Below are positions 34,163 through 42,200 of a DNA stretch of 50,631 nt, one piece after another; the stretch's first letter is position 1, and each line of letters opens with the position of its first letter. The notes below the pieces were generated by a model, which did not search any database, was not told the DNA's origin, and saw only the letters and a list, made by a program, of their open reading frames with translations. The translations under genes were made by a program, and so were the position numbers. This stretch comes from Patescibacteria group bacterium (GTDB lineage: Bacteria > Patescibacteriota > Patescibacteriia > 2-12-FULL-60-25): NCBI GenBank assembly GCA_028715505.1, contig JAQURS010000007.1:1-50631 (forward strand). The letters are read 5' to 3'.

Positions 34163-35372
34163 TCTGCTGGAAGAAACATATACCGCCCTCTCAACGAATA
34201 AAGCCCGCTCGGCTTTGACGATTTTAGGCATCGTCATCGGCATCGCGTCAGTTATCGCCATGACGGCCATCGGACAAGGCGCGCAGGCCAGCATCCAAGC
34301 CAGCATCACATCGGCCGGATCGAATTTGCTATACGTGACTCCCGGCATGCAAAAAGGCGCCGGCATCCAAATCAGCTCCGGCCGCGGTTCGGCGCAAACC
34401 TTGACGCAGGCCGACGCGGACGCGATTAAAGGCTCCGTTACCTTGGCCAAAGCCGTTGAGCCGGAACTTTCCAGGCGCTATCAAGTCACCGCCAAAGGCA
34501 CGAACACCAATACCCAAGTCATCGGAACCGTACAGGATTATTCGGACGTCAGAAACGTGCAAATTGATCTCGGTTCTTTTTTATCGGAGATGGATATCAG
34601 CGGCCAAACAAGGGTGGCTGTGCTCGGACCGACCACGCGAGACGACTTGTTTGGCGAAGATTCCGATCCGATTGGGCAAAAAGTCCGCATTAACGGCGTA
34701 GAATTCACCGTCATCGGCGTCACCGTCTCCAAGGGCGGCAGTGGTTTTAATAATTCCGACGACGCGATTTACGTCCCGATTTCGACCGCCCAAAAATATC
34801 TGGCCGGCGACCAGTATGTTTCCACTATCGCCGTCCAAGCGGACAGTGCCGATAATATGACCGCGATCCAAGAACAAGTCACCGAGCTTCTCCTCCAAAG
34901 GCATAAAATCAGCGATCCGACGCAAGCCGATTTCAGCGTCATGAACCAGGCCGACATCGTGGCCACCGCTTCAAGCGTGACTGGGACATTTACCACGCTG
35001 CTCGCTTCGATCGCCGGCATTTCGCTTCTGGTCGGCGGTATCGGTATCATGAACATGATGCTGACCAACGTGACGGAAAGGACGCGTGAAATCGGTTTGC
35101 GCAAAGCCATCGGAGCCGAGGAATCGGATATCAGCCAGCAATTCCTTTTGGAATCCGTCATGCTAACCTTCATCGGCGGGGCGATCGGCATTATCCTCGG
35201 CTGGATCCTGGCGTGGATCGTGCAATATTCGGGCGTGACTTCGACCCAAGTAACCTGGGACACGGTCCTGCTGGCTTTCGGCGTTTCGGCTTTGATCGGA
35301 ATCGTTTTCGGTTATTATCCGGCCCGCCGCGCCTCCAAGCTGAATCCGATCGTCGCTTTACGTTTTGAGTAA
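34149..35372 (+). CDS. MacB-type ABC transporter permease
   Basis: About 407 residues: N-terminal membrane helix (NKARSALTILGIVIGIASVIAM), a periplasmic MacB_PCD domain (about 45-270), then three C-terminal helices with the FtsX-like core (GGIGIMNMMLTNVTERTREIGLRKAIGA). The start at 34149 overlaps the ATPase gene end. With the ATPase and adaptor it forms a complete exporter; the substrate is unknown (peptide, lipid or antibiotic in characterised relatives). Confidence 0.95.
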   Translation: MRISDLLEETYTALSTNKARSALTILGIVIGIASVIAMTAIGQGAQASIQASITSAGSNLLYVTPGMQKGAGIQISSGRGSAQTLTQADADAIKGSVTLAKAVEPELSRRYQVTAKGTNTNTQVIGTVQDYSDVRNVQIDLGSFLSEMDISGQTRVAVLGPTTRDDLFGEDSDPIGQKVRINGVEFTVIGVTVSKGGSGFNNSDDAIYVPISTAQKYLAGDQYVSTIAVQADSADNMTAIQEQVTELLLQRHKISDPTQADFSVMNQADIVATASSVTGTFTTLLASIAGISLLVGGIGIMNMMLTNVTERTREIGLRKAIGAEESDISQQFLLESVMLTFIGGAIGIILGWILAWIVQYSGVTSTQVTWDTVLLAFGVSALIGIVFGYYPARRASKLNPIVALRFE

Positions 35373-35400
35373 TAATTATTCATTGTTAAATTGTTAATTT

Positions 35401-35943
35401 ATGAAGAACAGTACAGTCATAGCGCTAGCCATCGTCTGCCTGCTTTTGGGAGGCGCGGCGGGCTATTTTGTAACCACGACTTTCATTAAACCGAACGCAA
35501 AAAACTTTAACGGCATGGCCGGACAATTCGTGGCCAGAGGGACAAATGGTGGGGCACGGAATGCCAACAGCATGGGTTTGGTTTCCGGCGAGCTTATTAA
35601 AATGGACAATGGAAGCATGAGCATCAAACTCCGTGATGGAAGCTCAAAATTAGTTTTAACCACGCCTTCGACCGAAGCCGTTAAAATGGCTTCCACGACT
35701 TTGGATACCTTGAAGGTCGGCGAGAACGTGATCGTAAGCGGCACGGCCAATGCCGATGGCAGCCTGACGGCCCAAACCGTACAAGTCAGGCCGCCTGGCT
35801 CAATGATGAATTTTGGAGTATTTAGCGGCCAGTCGGGAACGCAAACCGGAACCCAAAGCACCGACGGATCAACCGGCGGCCGAGGCCAAGGAAATCAGGT
35901 TTATGTCGGCGGACCTGGCATGCCTCCTCCACAAGGTTTTTAA
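35401..35943 (+). CDS. DUF5666-like membrane-anchored protein
   Basis: A 180-residue protein with one N-terminal membrane segment (about 5-25). Its small beta-barrel-like domain resembles DUF5666 (SGELIKMDNGSMSIKLRDG, then a TLKVGENVIVSGTANADGSLTAQTVQVRP pattern; about 60-135). A Gly/Gln-rich tail follows. It is the last gene of the sigma/exporter series, followed by a strong terminator. Its role is unknown. Confidence 0.75.
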   Translation: MKNSTVIALAIVCLLLGGAAGYFVTTTFIKPNAKNFNGMAGQFVARGTNGGARNANSMGLVSGELIKMDNGSMSIKLRDGSSKLVLTTPSTEAVKMASTTLDTLKVGENVIVSGTANADGSLTAQTVQVRPPGSMMNFGVFSGQSGTQTGTQSTDGSTGGRGQGNQVYVGGPGMPPPQGF

Positions 35944-35960
35944 ACCAAAGTTCGAGATCC

Positions 35961-35991
35961 AAAAAACGCCCTGATTCGTCAGGACGTTTTT
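35961..35991. terminator. Terminator ending the exporter operon
   Basis: AAAACG-c-CCTGA-ttcg-TCAGG-a-CGTTTT, a near-perfect stem with a TTCG loop and T-tract, at the end of the plus-strand operon. The A-rich flank could also help the opposite direction. Confidence 0.85.
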
Positions 35992-35994
35992 GAA

Positions 35995-36025
35995 TAAAAA
36001 ACCCGCGCAGAGAGTATCTACGCGG
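35995..36025 (-). terminator. Terminator of the unknown minus-strand gene
   Basis: On the minus strand CCGCG (plus 36021-36025) pairs with CGCGG (36003-36007) across a 13-base loop, then GGTTTTTTATT. It lies just beyond the stop at 36030. Confidence 0.75.
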
Positions 36026-36029
36026 TGCG

Positions 36030-36626
36030 TTACGCCTTTGACCTCGATTTCTGGAGCTCGGGCACGAAATGCTCCAGCTTGTACTCGTGCAAGAGCGCGC
36101 GACAAGCCGCTTCGTCGCGATGAGGATCGTCCGCACGATTACACCCGGTTCGCCTCAAGATGAGCTTAGCCATCTCGTGCTTCCAGTGGTGCTCGGCCGC
36201 AACAACGGCAGCGTGCCCAAGCAAAGCAAGATACTCATCCATCACCGCGTTGCAATCAATGCCGATGTAACCGACGGTGATGAAGTGAGTGAAGGTCTGA
36301 TGACTCATCAAGCCCTCTGCGCCCTCAATTGGGCAGTAAGGCGAACAACCATATTCCGTGAGCGGCTTTCCAGCTTTCACGCGACGGTCGATTTCATCCG
36401 ACCAACCCTTCATTCCCCGCCGCAGCCAATTGACGCGGGCCCGGCGGACCCATTCGACTTTGGGGCATGCGAGCTGAGCGCAGTTAAGCGCTTCCTGGAA
36501 GGAACCCATCGTCACTTTGGAGATCTCCTCCTCAGTGCCATCGATGAGCAGCTTCACGAACTGCAAGGTACGGATGAAGTAATCGGCATCAGACGAATCG
36601 GACTGCATCTTCTTCTCTTCTGACAT
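36030..36626 (-). CDS. Unknown soluble protein with promoter and terminator of its own
   Basis: About 198 residues, mostly alpha-helical. It has scattered Cys (a CSPYCPIEG segment about residues 93-101, CNRADD near 162) and a HKHEMAKLILRRTGC-like helix. No domain is recognised. The start at 36626 has a clear AAGGAG site seven bases upstream. The gene is one of several monocistronic units here whose codon and base use differs from the housekeeping operons. It sits immediately downstream of the uvrD tail remnant at 36699-36744, with a good promoter between them. Confidence 0.7.
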   Translation of the reverse strand: MSEEKKMQSDSSDADYFIRTLQFVKLLIDGTEEEISKVTMGSFQEALNCAQLACPKVEWVRRARVNWLRRGMKGWSDEIDRRVKAGKPLTEYGCSPYCPIEGAEGLMSHQTFTHFITVGYIGIDCNAVMDEYLALLGHAAVVAAEHHWKHEMAKLILRRTGCNRADDPHRDEAACRALLHEYKLEHFVPELQKSRSKA

Positions 36627-36666
36627 GGCCAAACTCCTTGTAAAATGGGCAGGATCACCCACGGCC

Positions 36667-36694
36667 ATCCTACATTAAAAGAGGCCTTTGTCAA
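36667..36694 (-). promoter_or_regulatory. Promoter of the unknown gene at 36030
   Basis: On the minus strand TTGACA (plus 36689-36694), a 16-base spacer, then TAGGAT (36667-36672). The leader is about 35 bases and ends with AAGGAG. Confidence 0.7.
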
Positions 36695-36698
36695 GCCT

Positions 36699-36744
36699 CT
36701 ACATCTCATCCACGTCCCTCAGAAGCCCTGCATCTTTATTATCT
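36699..36744 (-). pseudogene. Remnant of a second uvrD 3' end
   Basis: Directly after the radical SAM stop codon, the minus strand reads DNKDAGLLRDVDEM-stop. The intact uvrD ends DNQKISYLRDVDEI-stop. At DNA level, 23 of 24 bases agree between 36698-36721 and 38391-38414. No start or ribosome site is present. It is best explained as the leftover tail of another uvrD allele after insertion or replacement at this locus. Confidence 0.75.
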
Positions 36745-38367
36745 CTAACGCTCACTTGCCAGGTTGTATAATCGGTAATCCAATACTTTAGGCCTGGTGC
36801 CAGGAGGAAGTGTGCTGGAATGTTCTATGCCGCCCTCTCCCTGTCTGGCCAATCTCCCATCCGGCCAAATATGGACGCCCATCATACAAGCCATCACATC
36901 CCATTCTTTTTCATGCGGCAGGTCATCTTCAGCCCTTCCCGAAAAATGCGATGTCGGCGTCCACCCTGCCCATTTCTGATCCCCCAATAAACTATTAAAA
37001 TCTTTTGAAACATTTATTGTTTCTTTGAGGCTTAAAGATAACGGGACGATCACCTGCCGAACGAATTCATCATGTCGTCCCTTATTTTCCGTTTCGATAA
37101 AATTTATTGAAGGGTCAATCGGATCCGTTGTTTTTAAAACATTTTCCATGTTTTCTTTATATTTAATCATGTCCCCCTTGGTCGTACCCATCTCAAAAGG
37201 ATGAATACTGATACGGAAATAATCATGTCGCGGTCCTTTTCCAGTTATTGTACCGCCCCCTTTTTTCAATGCTTCTTGTCGTGCTTCATATAATGGAGTC
37301 ATAAAACGGATAATTTTTTCTGCAGCGCGTTGCGCAACCTTATCATCCTTAGGCCAACCAGCTGTAGTTATGCTTATGGCTTCAGTCACCGGTACATGCG
37401 CCAAAAAAACATCTCCGTAATCGGCCGGAGTACCATCTTCATGTAAAAACGACGTATCCCGATAGTCAAAAGGATCATTCCCAAAATAATGGTGCAATAT
37501 CTCCGGAATATTAGCCCCATCGAAAGAAGAAGGGTAAAATATTCCGCTTCGCCACATCTGATCAAATCCTTCATATATCTCGAGTATGGCCGCGTCTTCT
37601 AATAATTTTCTTTTAGGCAGCAATTCTTGCCTTATATTCAAGAATATCTCATGCGCCAACTGGTTGATTTCCATCATCTGCTTTTTCCTTGACTCACTAT
37701 CGTCCTTAAGTGGCCGGCTGTTATAGCAACGATTGAGCATTTCATATTCATCGTTTTCTGCAGGCCTTTCCCATCTCTTATCAATAATCTCTTTAAACAA
37801 AGGTTGTGCTTTCAATTCCTTCATTTTTTCTTTTTGAGAACCATCTCTAAGGCAGTCTAGTACAAGTTCGCGCCATTCTGGAAATAATTTTTGTCGCTCG
37901 ATATTTGCTTTTTTTAATTCCTCGGCAACTTTCAGCACGGCTACAAAAGGCATGTTTTGTACTTTCTTTCCAGCGTCATCAGCGCAATGCTCGCATTGAT
38001 GACGACAACCGCTAGTGACTTGGACACAAGCGAGCTGGGGTCCAAAATTTGCCAACCTCTGTTCGGGAGTCAAATTAAAATCCTCAAACAATTCCAGGCG
38101 GGGTTGCTCTACCGTCGGTAAACGACCCTTTAAAGATTCTAAAAGTTTTTTATCTTCTTTTTTATATTCCTCTAAAGCTTGAGCCACCTCCTTTTTAAAA
38201 GCCTCACCCTCTTCCGTCAACGGATAACGATTAAACATAAAAGCATGGGCGATCTTCCATTCAACTGGACGTTCTTTTTCAATCGTAGCTTCTTTCAATG
38301 TCGGCTTAGGTACTTCTGCCGCTTCCTGAAAAGGATTGATAATGGGCAAATGTAATCTTTCTGGCAT
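36745..38367 (-). CDS. Radical SAM protein of unknown function
   Basis: A 540-residue protein with the [4Fe-4S] motif CRHQCEHCADDA (Cys121, Cys125, Cys128), placed after an N-terminal extension of about 110 residues that lacks a known domain. The central region is mostly helical (about 150-270). The C-terminal half has FRISIHPFEMGTTKGD and HSSTLPPGTRPKVLDY, which look like substrate- or SAM-side strands of the barrel. I do not recognise the subfamily. It lies 24 bases downstream of uvrD on the same strand, is visibly more A/T-rich than its neighbours and is flanked by two copies of the uvrD 3' end, which suggests late arrival. Confidence 0.8.
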   Translation of the reverse strand: MPERLHLPIINPFQEAAEVPKPTLKEATIEKERPVEWKIAHAFMFNRYPLTEEGEAFKKEVAQALEEYKKEDKKLLESLKGRLPTVEQPRLELFEDFNLTPEQRLANFGPQLACVQVTSGCRHQCEHCADDAGKKVQNMPFVAVLKVAEELKKANIERQKLFPEWRELVLDCLRDGSQKEKMKELKAQPLFKEIIDKRWERPAENDEYEMLNRCYNSRPLKDDSESRKKQMMEINQLAHEIFLNIRQELLPKRKLLEDAAILEIYEGFDQMWRSGIFYPSSFDGANIPEILHHYFGNDPFDYRDTSFLHEDGTPADYGDVFLAHVPVTEAISITTAGWPKDDKVAQRAAEKIIRFMTPLYEARQEALKKGGGTITGKGPRHDYFRISIHPFEMGTTKGDMIKYKENMENVLKTTDPIDPSINFIETENKGRHDEFVRQVIVPLSLSLKETINVSKDFNSLLGDQKWAGWTPTSHFSGRAEDDLPHEKEWDVMACMMGVHIWPDGRLARQGEGGIEHSSTLPPGTRPKVLDYRLYNLASER

Positions 38368-38391
38368 ATTAGCTCAATAATAGCAACAAAT

Positions 38392-40623
38392 CTATATCTC
38401 ATCCACGTCCCTCAAATAACTGATTTTCTGATTATCGGATGGATCCCCGACGTCGTCACCCGGACTCCTCGGGGATGACAGATCGGGTTTTGAGGTTTTC
38501 CAAACCGAGCCTGTGATTGGTTTTGATTGGAAATATGAAGTTGGACTCGAAGGACGTTTGTACTCTCCATCACGTCCAAGATCGATCGAGGGTTCGTTAT
38601 AACCGCCATCTTCGTCAAAATGCCTCACACCCCCTCTCGCTCCCCCTTGGTGCAAGGGGGAGAAGGAGGAGGTTATATTGGTTTTTTCGAACAGCCTTGG
38701 TGGGAGTTCTTCGACGAACATCGACGGCCGGCAAAAAGTCATGGCGTCGTAACCGGCGGTTTGCGGATAAGACAAAAAGAGTTTGCTGCGGGCGCGCGTG
38801 ACGGCCACGTAAAACAAGCGCCGTTCTTCTTCGATCGCGTCTTCTTCCTCCAAAGCGCGCGGATTTGGAAATCCAAGATTGGTAAGATGGATCACGAAAA
38901 CCGTATCCCATTCCAAACCCTTGGCTTGGTGGATAGTGGATAGGATGATGCGTTCATCGTCCTGCGTCTTGCGTCCTGCTCCCTTCGCGCCTGGCGCCAC
39001 GAAACCCGCGCCTTCAAGGACGGAGTCGGCCAAGAAAGAACTGACATCGGGATAAACGTCGGCAAAAGCCGCCAACTGTTCCAAATCCTCAACCCTTTCC
39101 TTCCAATCCGGATATTCGCTTTCAAGATATCGCCGATACATGTCGGACGAGGATAAAGCGCGGATCATGCGTCCCGGTTTATTATCGGTTGATTTGACGA
39201 TCTCCGATCCGGACGTCAACACGAGATTAAACATGCCAAGCGCTTCCTGCCAACCGCCCAGGGCTCTTGCCGGAACGACCGAATTATCGAGATCCAAAAT
39301 TTCGTTGGCTTGGGTCAACTCGCGCAACCGGGAAATGATGACGGAAGCCGAAGCGGCGCCAATCCCCTGCTGCATATTGAGCACGCGCAACCAAGCCGTT
39401 TCGTCTTTAACGTTTTCTAAAATCCTCAGATAGCAAAGGATGTCCTTGATGTGCGCCCTTTCAAAAAATCTCACGCCACCGCGATACTCAAACGGGATAT
39501 CGCGTTTCATCAATTCGAATTCCAAAGCTTGGGAGTGCGAAGTGGCGCGGAACAAAACGGCCATGTTGCCCAAAGCGACTCCCTGGTTCCTCAAAAGTAG
39601 AATCTGGTCCGCGATGAACGAAGCTTCCTGTCTCGCGGACGGGCATGAAATCAAAAAAGGTTTGACACCGGATGCTTTGAGCCCGATCAAGTCTTTCTCG
39701 TACTGATTGACGTTGTTTTTCAACGATTCATTGGCGACTTCGAGAATTTGCGGCGTGCTGCGATAGTTGGACAGCAATTTGAACATCTTGGCATTTGGCC
39801 ACTGGTTTGGAAAAGCTAAAATATTTTTAACGTCCGCTCCCCTGAAGGAATAAATGGATTGCGCGTCGTCTCCCACCACAAAAACATTGCGATGGACCTG
39901 GCCGAGCTTACCCACAATCCTGGCCTGGAGCGCGTTCGTGTCCTGATACTCGTCGACGAGCACGTAACGAAAACGGCGGCTGATTAAGTCTGCGATTTGC
40001 GGCTGCTCTTCCATGACGCGCAGCCAATTGCCGAGCATGTCGTCGAAATCCATGGCATTGGCCATCATTTTCCGTTTATCGTACTGCTCCGTGATAAATT
40101 CCAAATCATTCAAGCAATCAAGGAAGTTTGGATATTTAATTTCGAGCGCTTCACGCAATTCCAATCCGGTATTGCGCCTGTAAGAATGCAAATTTTGGAT
40201 AACGGCGGGAGATGGAAAACGCCGCGCCTTGGGATCGATCTTAGCGTCTTTCAAAACGGCTTTGAGAAGGCTGCGGGCGTCATCTTCATCTAAAATCGTG
40301 AATTGCGACGTGTAACCCACGGCCGGCGCGAATGATCTTAGAAGTCGGTTGGCAACGGCGTGGAAAGTGCCTCCCCAAACGCCTTTTGATTCCGGGCCGA
40401 CGATCATCCCGATGCGATCGAGCATTTCGCGGGCGGCTTTGTTGGTGAAAGTTAAAAGCAATATTGAAGACGGATCCACGCCTTGTTCGAGCAGGTAAGC
40501 TACGCGATAAGTGACTGTCCTTGTTTTACCTGATCCCGCTCCCGCTAAAACCAAACACGGTCCGTCCCCATGCAAAACGGCGTCCAATTGCTCTTGGTTC
40601 AGCTCGCGGTGGAAATCAATCAT
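38392..40623 (-). CDS. uvrD: UvrD/PcrA/Rep-type DNA helicase
   Basis: About 743 residues of superfamily 1A helicase: Q motif LNQEQLDAV, Walker A AGAGSGKT (about 27-36), motif Ia TFTNKAAREM, Walker B DEYQDTN, motif III VGDDAQSIYSFRGA, motif IV LLSNYRST, motif V STIHQAKGLEWDTVFV and motif VI EERRLFYVAVTRAR. It unwinds DNA in repair and replication-fork rescue. The last about 90 residues are low in complexity and partly encoded by two palindromic repeats (38640-38662 and 38443-38476). The ATG at 40623 is nearly leaderless relative to the promoter at 40632-40660. Confidence 0.95.
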   Translation of the reverse strand: MIDFHRELNQEQLDAVLHGDGPCLVLAGAGSGKTRTVTYRVAYLLEQGVDPSSILLLTFTNKAAREMLDRIGMIVGPESKGVWGGTFHAVANRLLRSFAPAVGYTSQFTILDEDDARSLLKAVLKDAKIDPKARRFPSPAVIQNLHSYRRNTGLELREALEIKYPNFLDCLNDLEFITEQYDKRKMMANAMDFDDMLGNWLRVMEEQPQIADLISRRFRYVLVDEYQDTNALQARIVGKLGQVHRNVFVVGDDAQSIYSFRGADVKNILAFPNQWPNAKMFKLLSNYRSTPQILEVANESLKNNVNQYEKDLIGLKASGVKPFLISCPSARQEASFIADQILLLRNQGVALGNMAVLFRATSHSQALEFELMKRDIPFEYRGGVRFFERAHIKDILCYLRILENVKDETAWLRVLNMQQGIGAASASVIISRLRELTQANEILDLDNSVVPARALGGWQEALGMFNLVLTSGSEIVKSTDNKPGRMIRALSSSDMYRRYLESEYPDWKERVEDLEQLAAFADVYPDVSSFLADSVLEGAGFVAPGAKGAGRKTQDDERIILSTIHQAKGLEWDTVFVIHLTNLGFPNPRALEEEDAIEEERRLFYVAVTRARSKLFLSYPQTAGYDAMTFCRPSMFVEELPPRLFEKTNITSSFSPLHQGGARGGVRHFDEDGGYNEPSIDLGRDGEYKRPSSPTSYFQSKPITGSVWKTSKPDLSSPRSPGDDVGDPSDNQKISYLRDVDEI
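38443..38476. repeat. Palindromic repeat inside the uvrD 3' coding region
   Basis: ATCCCCGA (38443-38450) and TCGGGGAT (38469-38476) are perfect inverted repeats around a C/G-rich core. This resembles a common dispersed element with GTCATCCCCGA-type ends. It encodes the SSPRSPGDDVGDP part of the helicase tail without breaking the frame. Confidence 0.65.
38640..38662. repeat. Perfect palindromic repeat inside the uvrD 3' coding region
   Basis: CTCCCCCTTG (38640-38649), gtg, CAAGGGGGAG (38653-38662): ten perfect pairs. It is read through in frame as FSPLHQGGARGG in the helicase tail and is related to the C/G-run element near 2900. Confidence 0.7.
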
Positions 40624-40631
40624 GAGTAAAG

Positions 40632-40660
40632 AGTTTAGCAAGCGCTCCGCCCGGATACAA
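40632..40660 (-). promoter_or_regulatory. uvrD promoter with extended -10, near-leaderless
   Basis: On the minus strand TTGTAT (plus 40655-40660), 17-base spacer, TAAACT (40632-40637) preceded by TGC. Transcription would start within a few bases of the ATG at 40623. Confidence 0.5.
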
Positions 40661-40695
40661 ACGTGATAAATAAGCCAAATATTCGATTTACCACA

Positions 40696-40725
40696 TTGAC
40701 ATTCCTATTTAATGAGGCATCATAT
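40696..40725 (+). promoter_or_regulatory. Promoter of the first YqeK-like gene
   Basis: TTGACA (40696-40701) with TCATAT (40720-40725, 18-base spacer) or CATCAT (40718-40723, 16-base spacer). A tight inverted repeat TCGGGT-aa-ACCCGA follows at about 40725-40738, then GAAAGGA before the ATG at 40753. Confidence 0.6.
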
Positions 40726-40752
40726 CGGGTAAACCCGAAAGGAAAGGACCAA

Positions 40753-41433
40753 ATGGAGACGCTCAAAGCCGCCCTGTCGGCCTTTGCGCCGGATTTCGAA
40801 CCTTACATCCTGTTCCTATACAACAGATTGAGCCCCCCGCGTTTTCTGCACAGCCTAGAAGTCGGATTGGCTATGGGACAAGCGTTCAAGATCTACATTC
40901 CAGAGGACGAAGAGATCTGTGAAAATGACTGGATCTTGGCCGGCTTGTTACACGACGTCATGAAGGAAGTGCCCGTGACCGACCAAATCTGGTGGGTGAA
41001 CAAGTGCCAGGCCAAGTTAAGGCCTCCGGAAAAGCTTTATCACCCGTTCTACCTCCATGGACCCGCTTCAGCCGCCTTCGCGCAGTACGCCTTGGGCGTT
41101 GGCGCGGCCGACCCATTCTTCGTAGCCATCAGCCAACATACGGGAAACTTCCCGGAAATGCCTCTATTCTCGCGCTGCTTGCACGTCGCTGACATGACGG
41201 TGCCGGTAAAGAGATACCCCGGCTGCAAAAAGTTGGCAGCGACATTCTACGGAGGCAAGCTCGACGAAGCCGAGCTGCTGCTCAAGACTTGGGCGAGGCG
41301 TTTCCTTATAATGTCGGGCATCATAGTGGACCCCGCGTTTACCATGAGAATCAATCAGCTGACCGAAGTGGTGAAACCTGGTCCCAACTTCTTCGACCTC
41401 GACGAGACCCTAATCAAGATAGCTCCCCGATAA
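40753..41433 (+). CDS. YqeK-like HD-domain hydrolase, copy 1
   Basis: About 226 residues of HD-superfamily fold with the order seen in YqeK (symmetrical Ap4A hydrolase): RFLHSLEVGLAMG (first His), LAGLLHDVMKE (HD pair), HGPASAAFA, a late AISQHTGNFPEM and a CLHVADMTVPVKRYPG helix that corresponds to the ADMIEP segment of YqeK. It probably hydrolyses dinucleoside polyphosphates or a related nucleotide. The start at 40753 has AAAGGA upstream; the open frame before it is promoter sequence. It has its own promoter and terminator and a close paralog immediately downstream. Confidence 0.8.
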   Translation: METLKAALSAFAPDFEPYILFLYNRLSPPRFLHSLEVGLAMGQAFKIYIPEDEEICENDWILAGLLHDVMKEVPVTDQIWWVNKCQAKLRPPEKLYHPFYLHGPASAAFAQYALGVGAADPFFVAISQHTGNFPEMPLFSRCLHVADMTVPVKRYPGCKKLAATFYGGKLDEAELLLKTWARRFLIMSGIIVDPAFTMRINQLTEVVKPGPNFFDLDETLIKIAPR

Positions 41434-41444
41434 GGGTCTTTTTT
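41405..41444 (+). terminator. Terminator after YqeK-like copy 1
   Basis: AGACCCT (41405-41411) pairs with AGGGTCT (41433-41439) across a 21-base loop, then TTTTTATA. It overlaps the end of the coding region. Confidence 0.7.
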
Positions 41445-41457
41445 ATATACGCAAGGG

Positions 41458-41486
41458 TTGACACGGAACATTAAAAAGACTTTAAT
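41458..41486 (+). promoter_or_regulatory. Promoter of the second YqeK-like gene
   Basis: TTGACA (41458-41463), a 17-base spacer, then TTTAAT (41481-41486), followed by AAGGAGG (41496-41502), four bases before the ATG at 41507. Confidence 0.8.
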
Positions 41487-41506
41487 CTCCCTACTAAGGA
41501 GGCCGC

Positions 41507-42178
41507 ATGAACCAATCAATCATCGGCATCTCGTCCTTTCCCAAGTATTTCGAACCCTATATCAGGTTTCTCCGGGCCAAGCTAAGCCCCGTTCGCTTCA
41601 AGCACTGCGTCGACGTCGGCCTAGCCATGGGCAAGGCATTCAATGTTTACGGTAATAATCCTCCCTTTGATCCCCATGGTCGAGATGATTGGATGTTGTC
41701 GGGCTTAGTGCACGATGTGATGAAAGAAGCCTCCGTCCAAACGATGCGCTGGTGGATCGAGAAATACTCGCCGGACGAACTTTCGCTCATTCCGCCTTCC
41801 ATGCAGGATCATCATGTTTACATGCATGGGCCAGCCGGATCAGTTTTCGTCAGGCATGCCTTGGGAATTCGCCGCAGTGGAACGTTTCATGAAGCTATCG
41901 CGCATCATGTCGGTTGTTATGAGGCGATGAGTCTCTTGGCCAGATGCCTGAACGTGGCTGACATGACCCAGCCGGCGGAACGATACAGAGGATGCGACAA
42001 ACTAGGCAGGATATTTTTCGGCGGTGACTTGAATTCCGCCGAACTGCTTTTGTCGGCCTGGACCAAGGAATTCTTTGAACAGATCCGCTTCCCCGTCCAT
42101 CCGGCTTTCGAACCAAAGATAGCCAAAATGACCAAGCTGCTCAAACCAGCGCCCGAATTCTTCTCCCGCGAAGGCTAA
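41507..42178 (+). CDS. YqeK-like HD-domain hydrolase, copy 2
   Basis: A 223-residue paralog of the preceding gene with the same motif order: RFKHCVDVGLAMGKAF, LSGLVHDVMKE, HGPAGSVF, AIAHHVGCYEAM (HHV in place of the QHT of copy 1) and CLNVADMTQPAERYRGC. All predicted metal ligands remain, so both copies look active. A strong ribosome site, its own promoter and its own terminator make it an independent unit. The substitution near the late His may change the substrate; Ap4A-type nucleotides are the family precedent. Confidence 0.8.
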   Translation: MNQSIIGISSFPKYFEPYIRFLRAKLSPVRFKHCVDVGLAMGKAFNVYGNNPPFDPHGRDDWMLSGLVHDVMKEASVQTMRWWIEKYSPDELSLIPPSMQDHHVYMHGPAGSVFVRHALGIRRSGTFHEAIAHHVGCYEAMSLLARCLNVADMTQPAERYRGCDKLGRIFFGGDLNSAELLLSAWTKEFFEQIRFPVHPAFEPKIAKMTKLLKPAPEFFSREG

Positions 42179-42200
42179 CCAACGCGGGTCTTTTTATTTT
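42165..42200 (+). terminator. Terminator after YqeK-like copy 2
   Basis: CCCGCG (42165-42170) pairs with CGCGGG (42183-42188), then TCTTTTTATTTT. It overlaps the gene end and the end of the convergent mltG. Confidence 0.85.
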
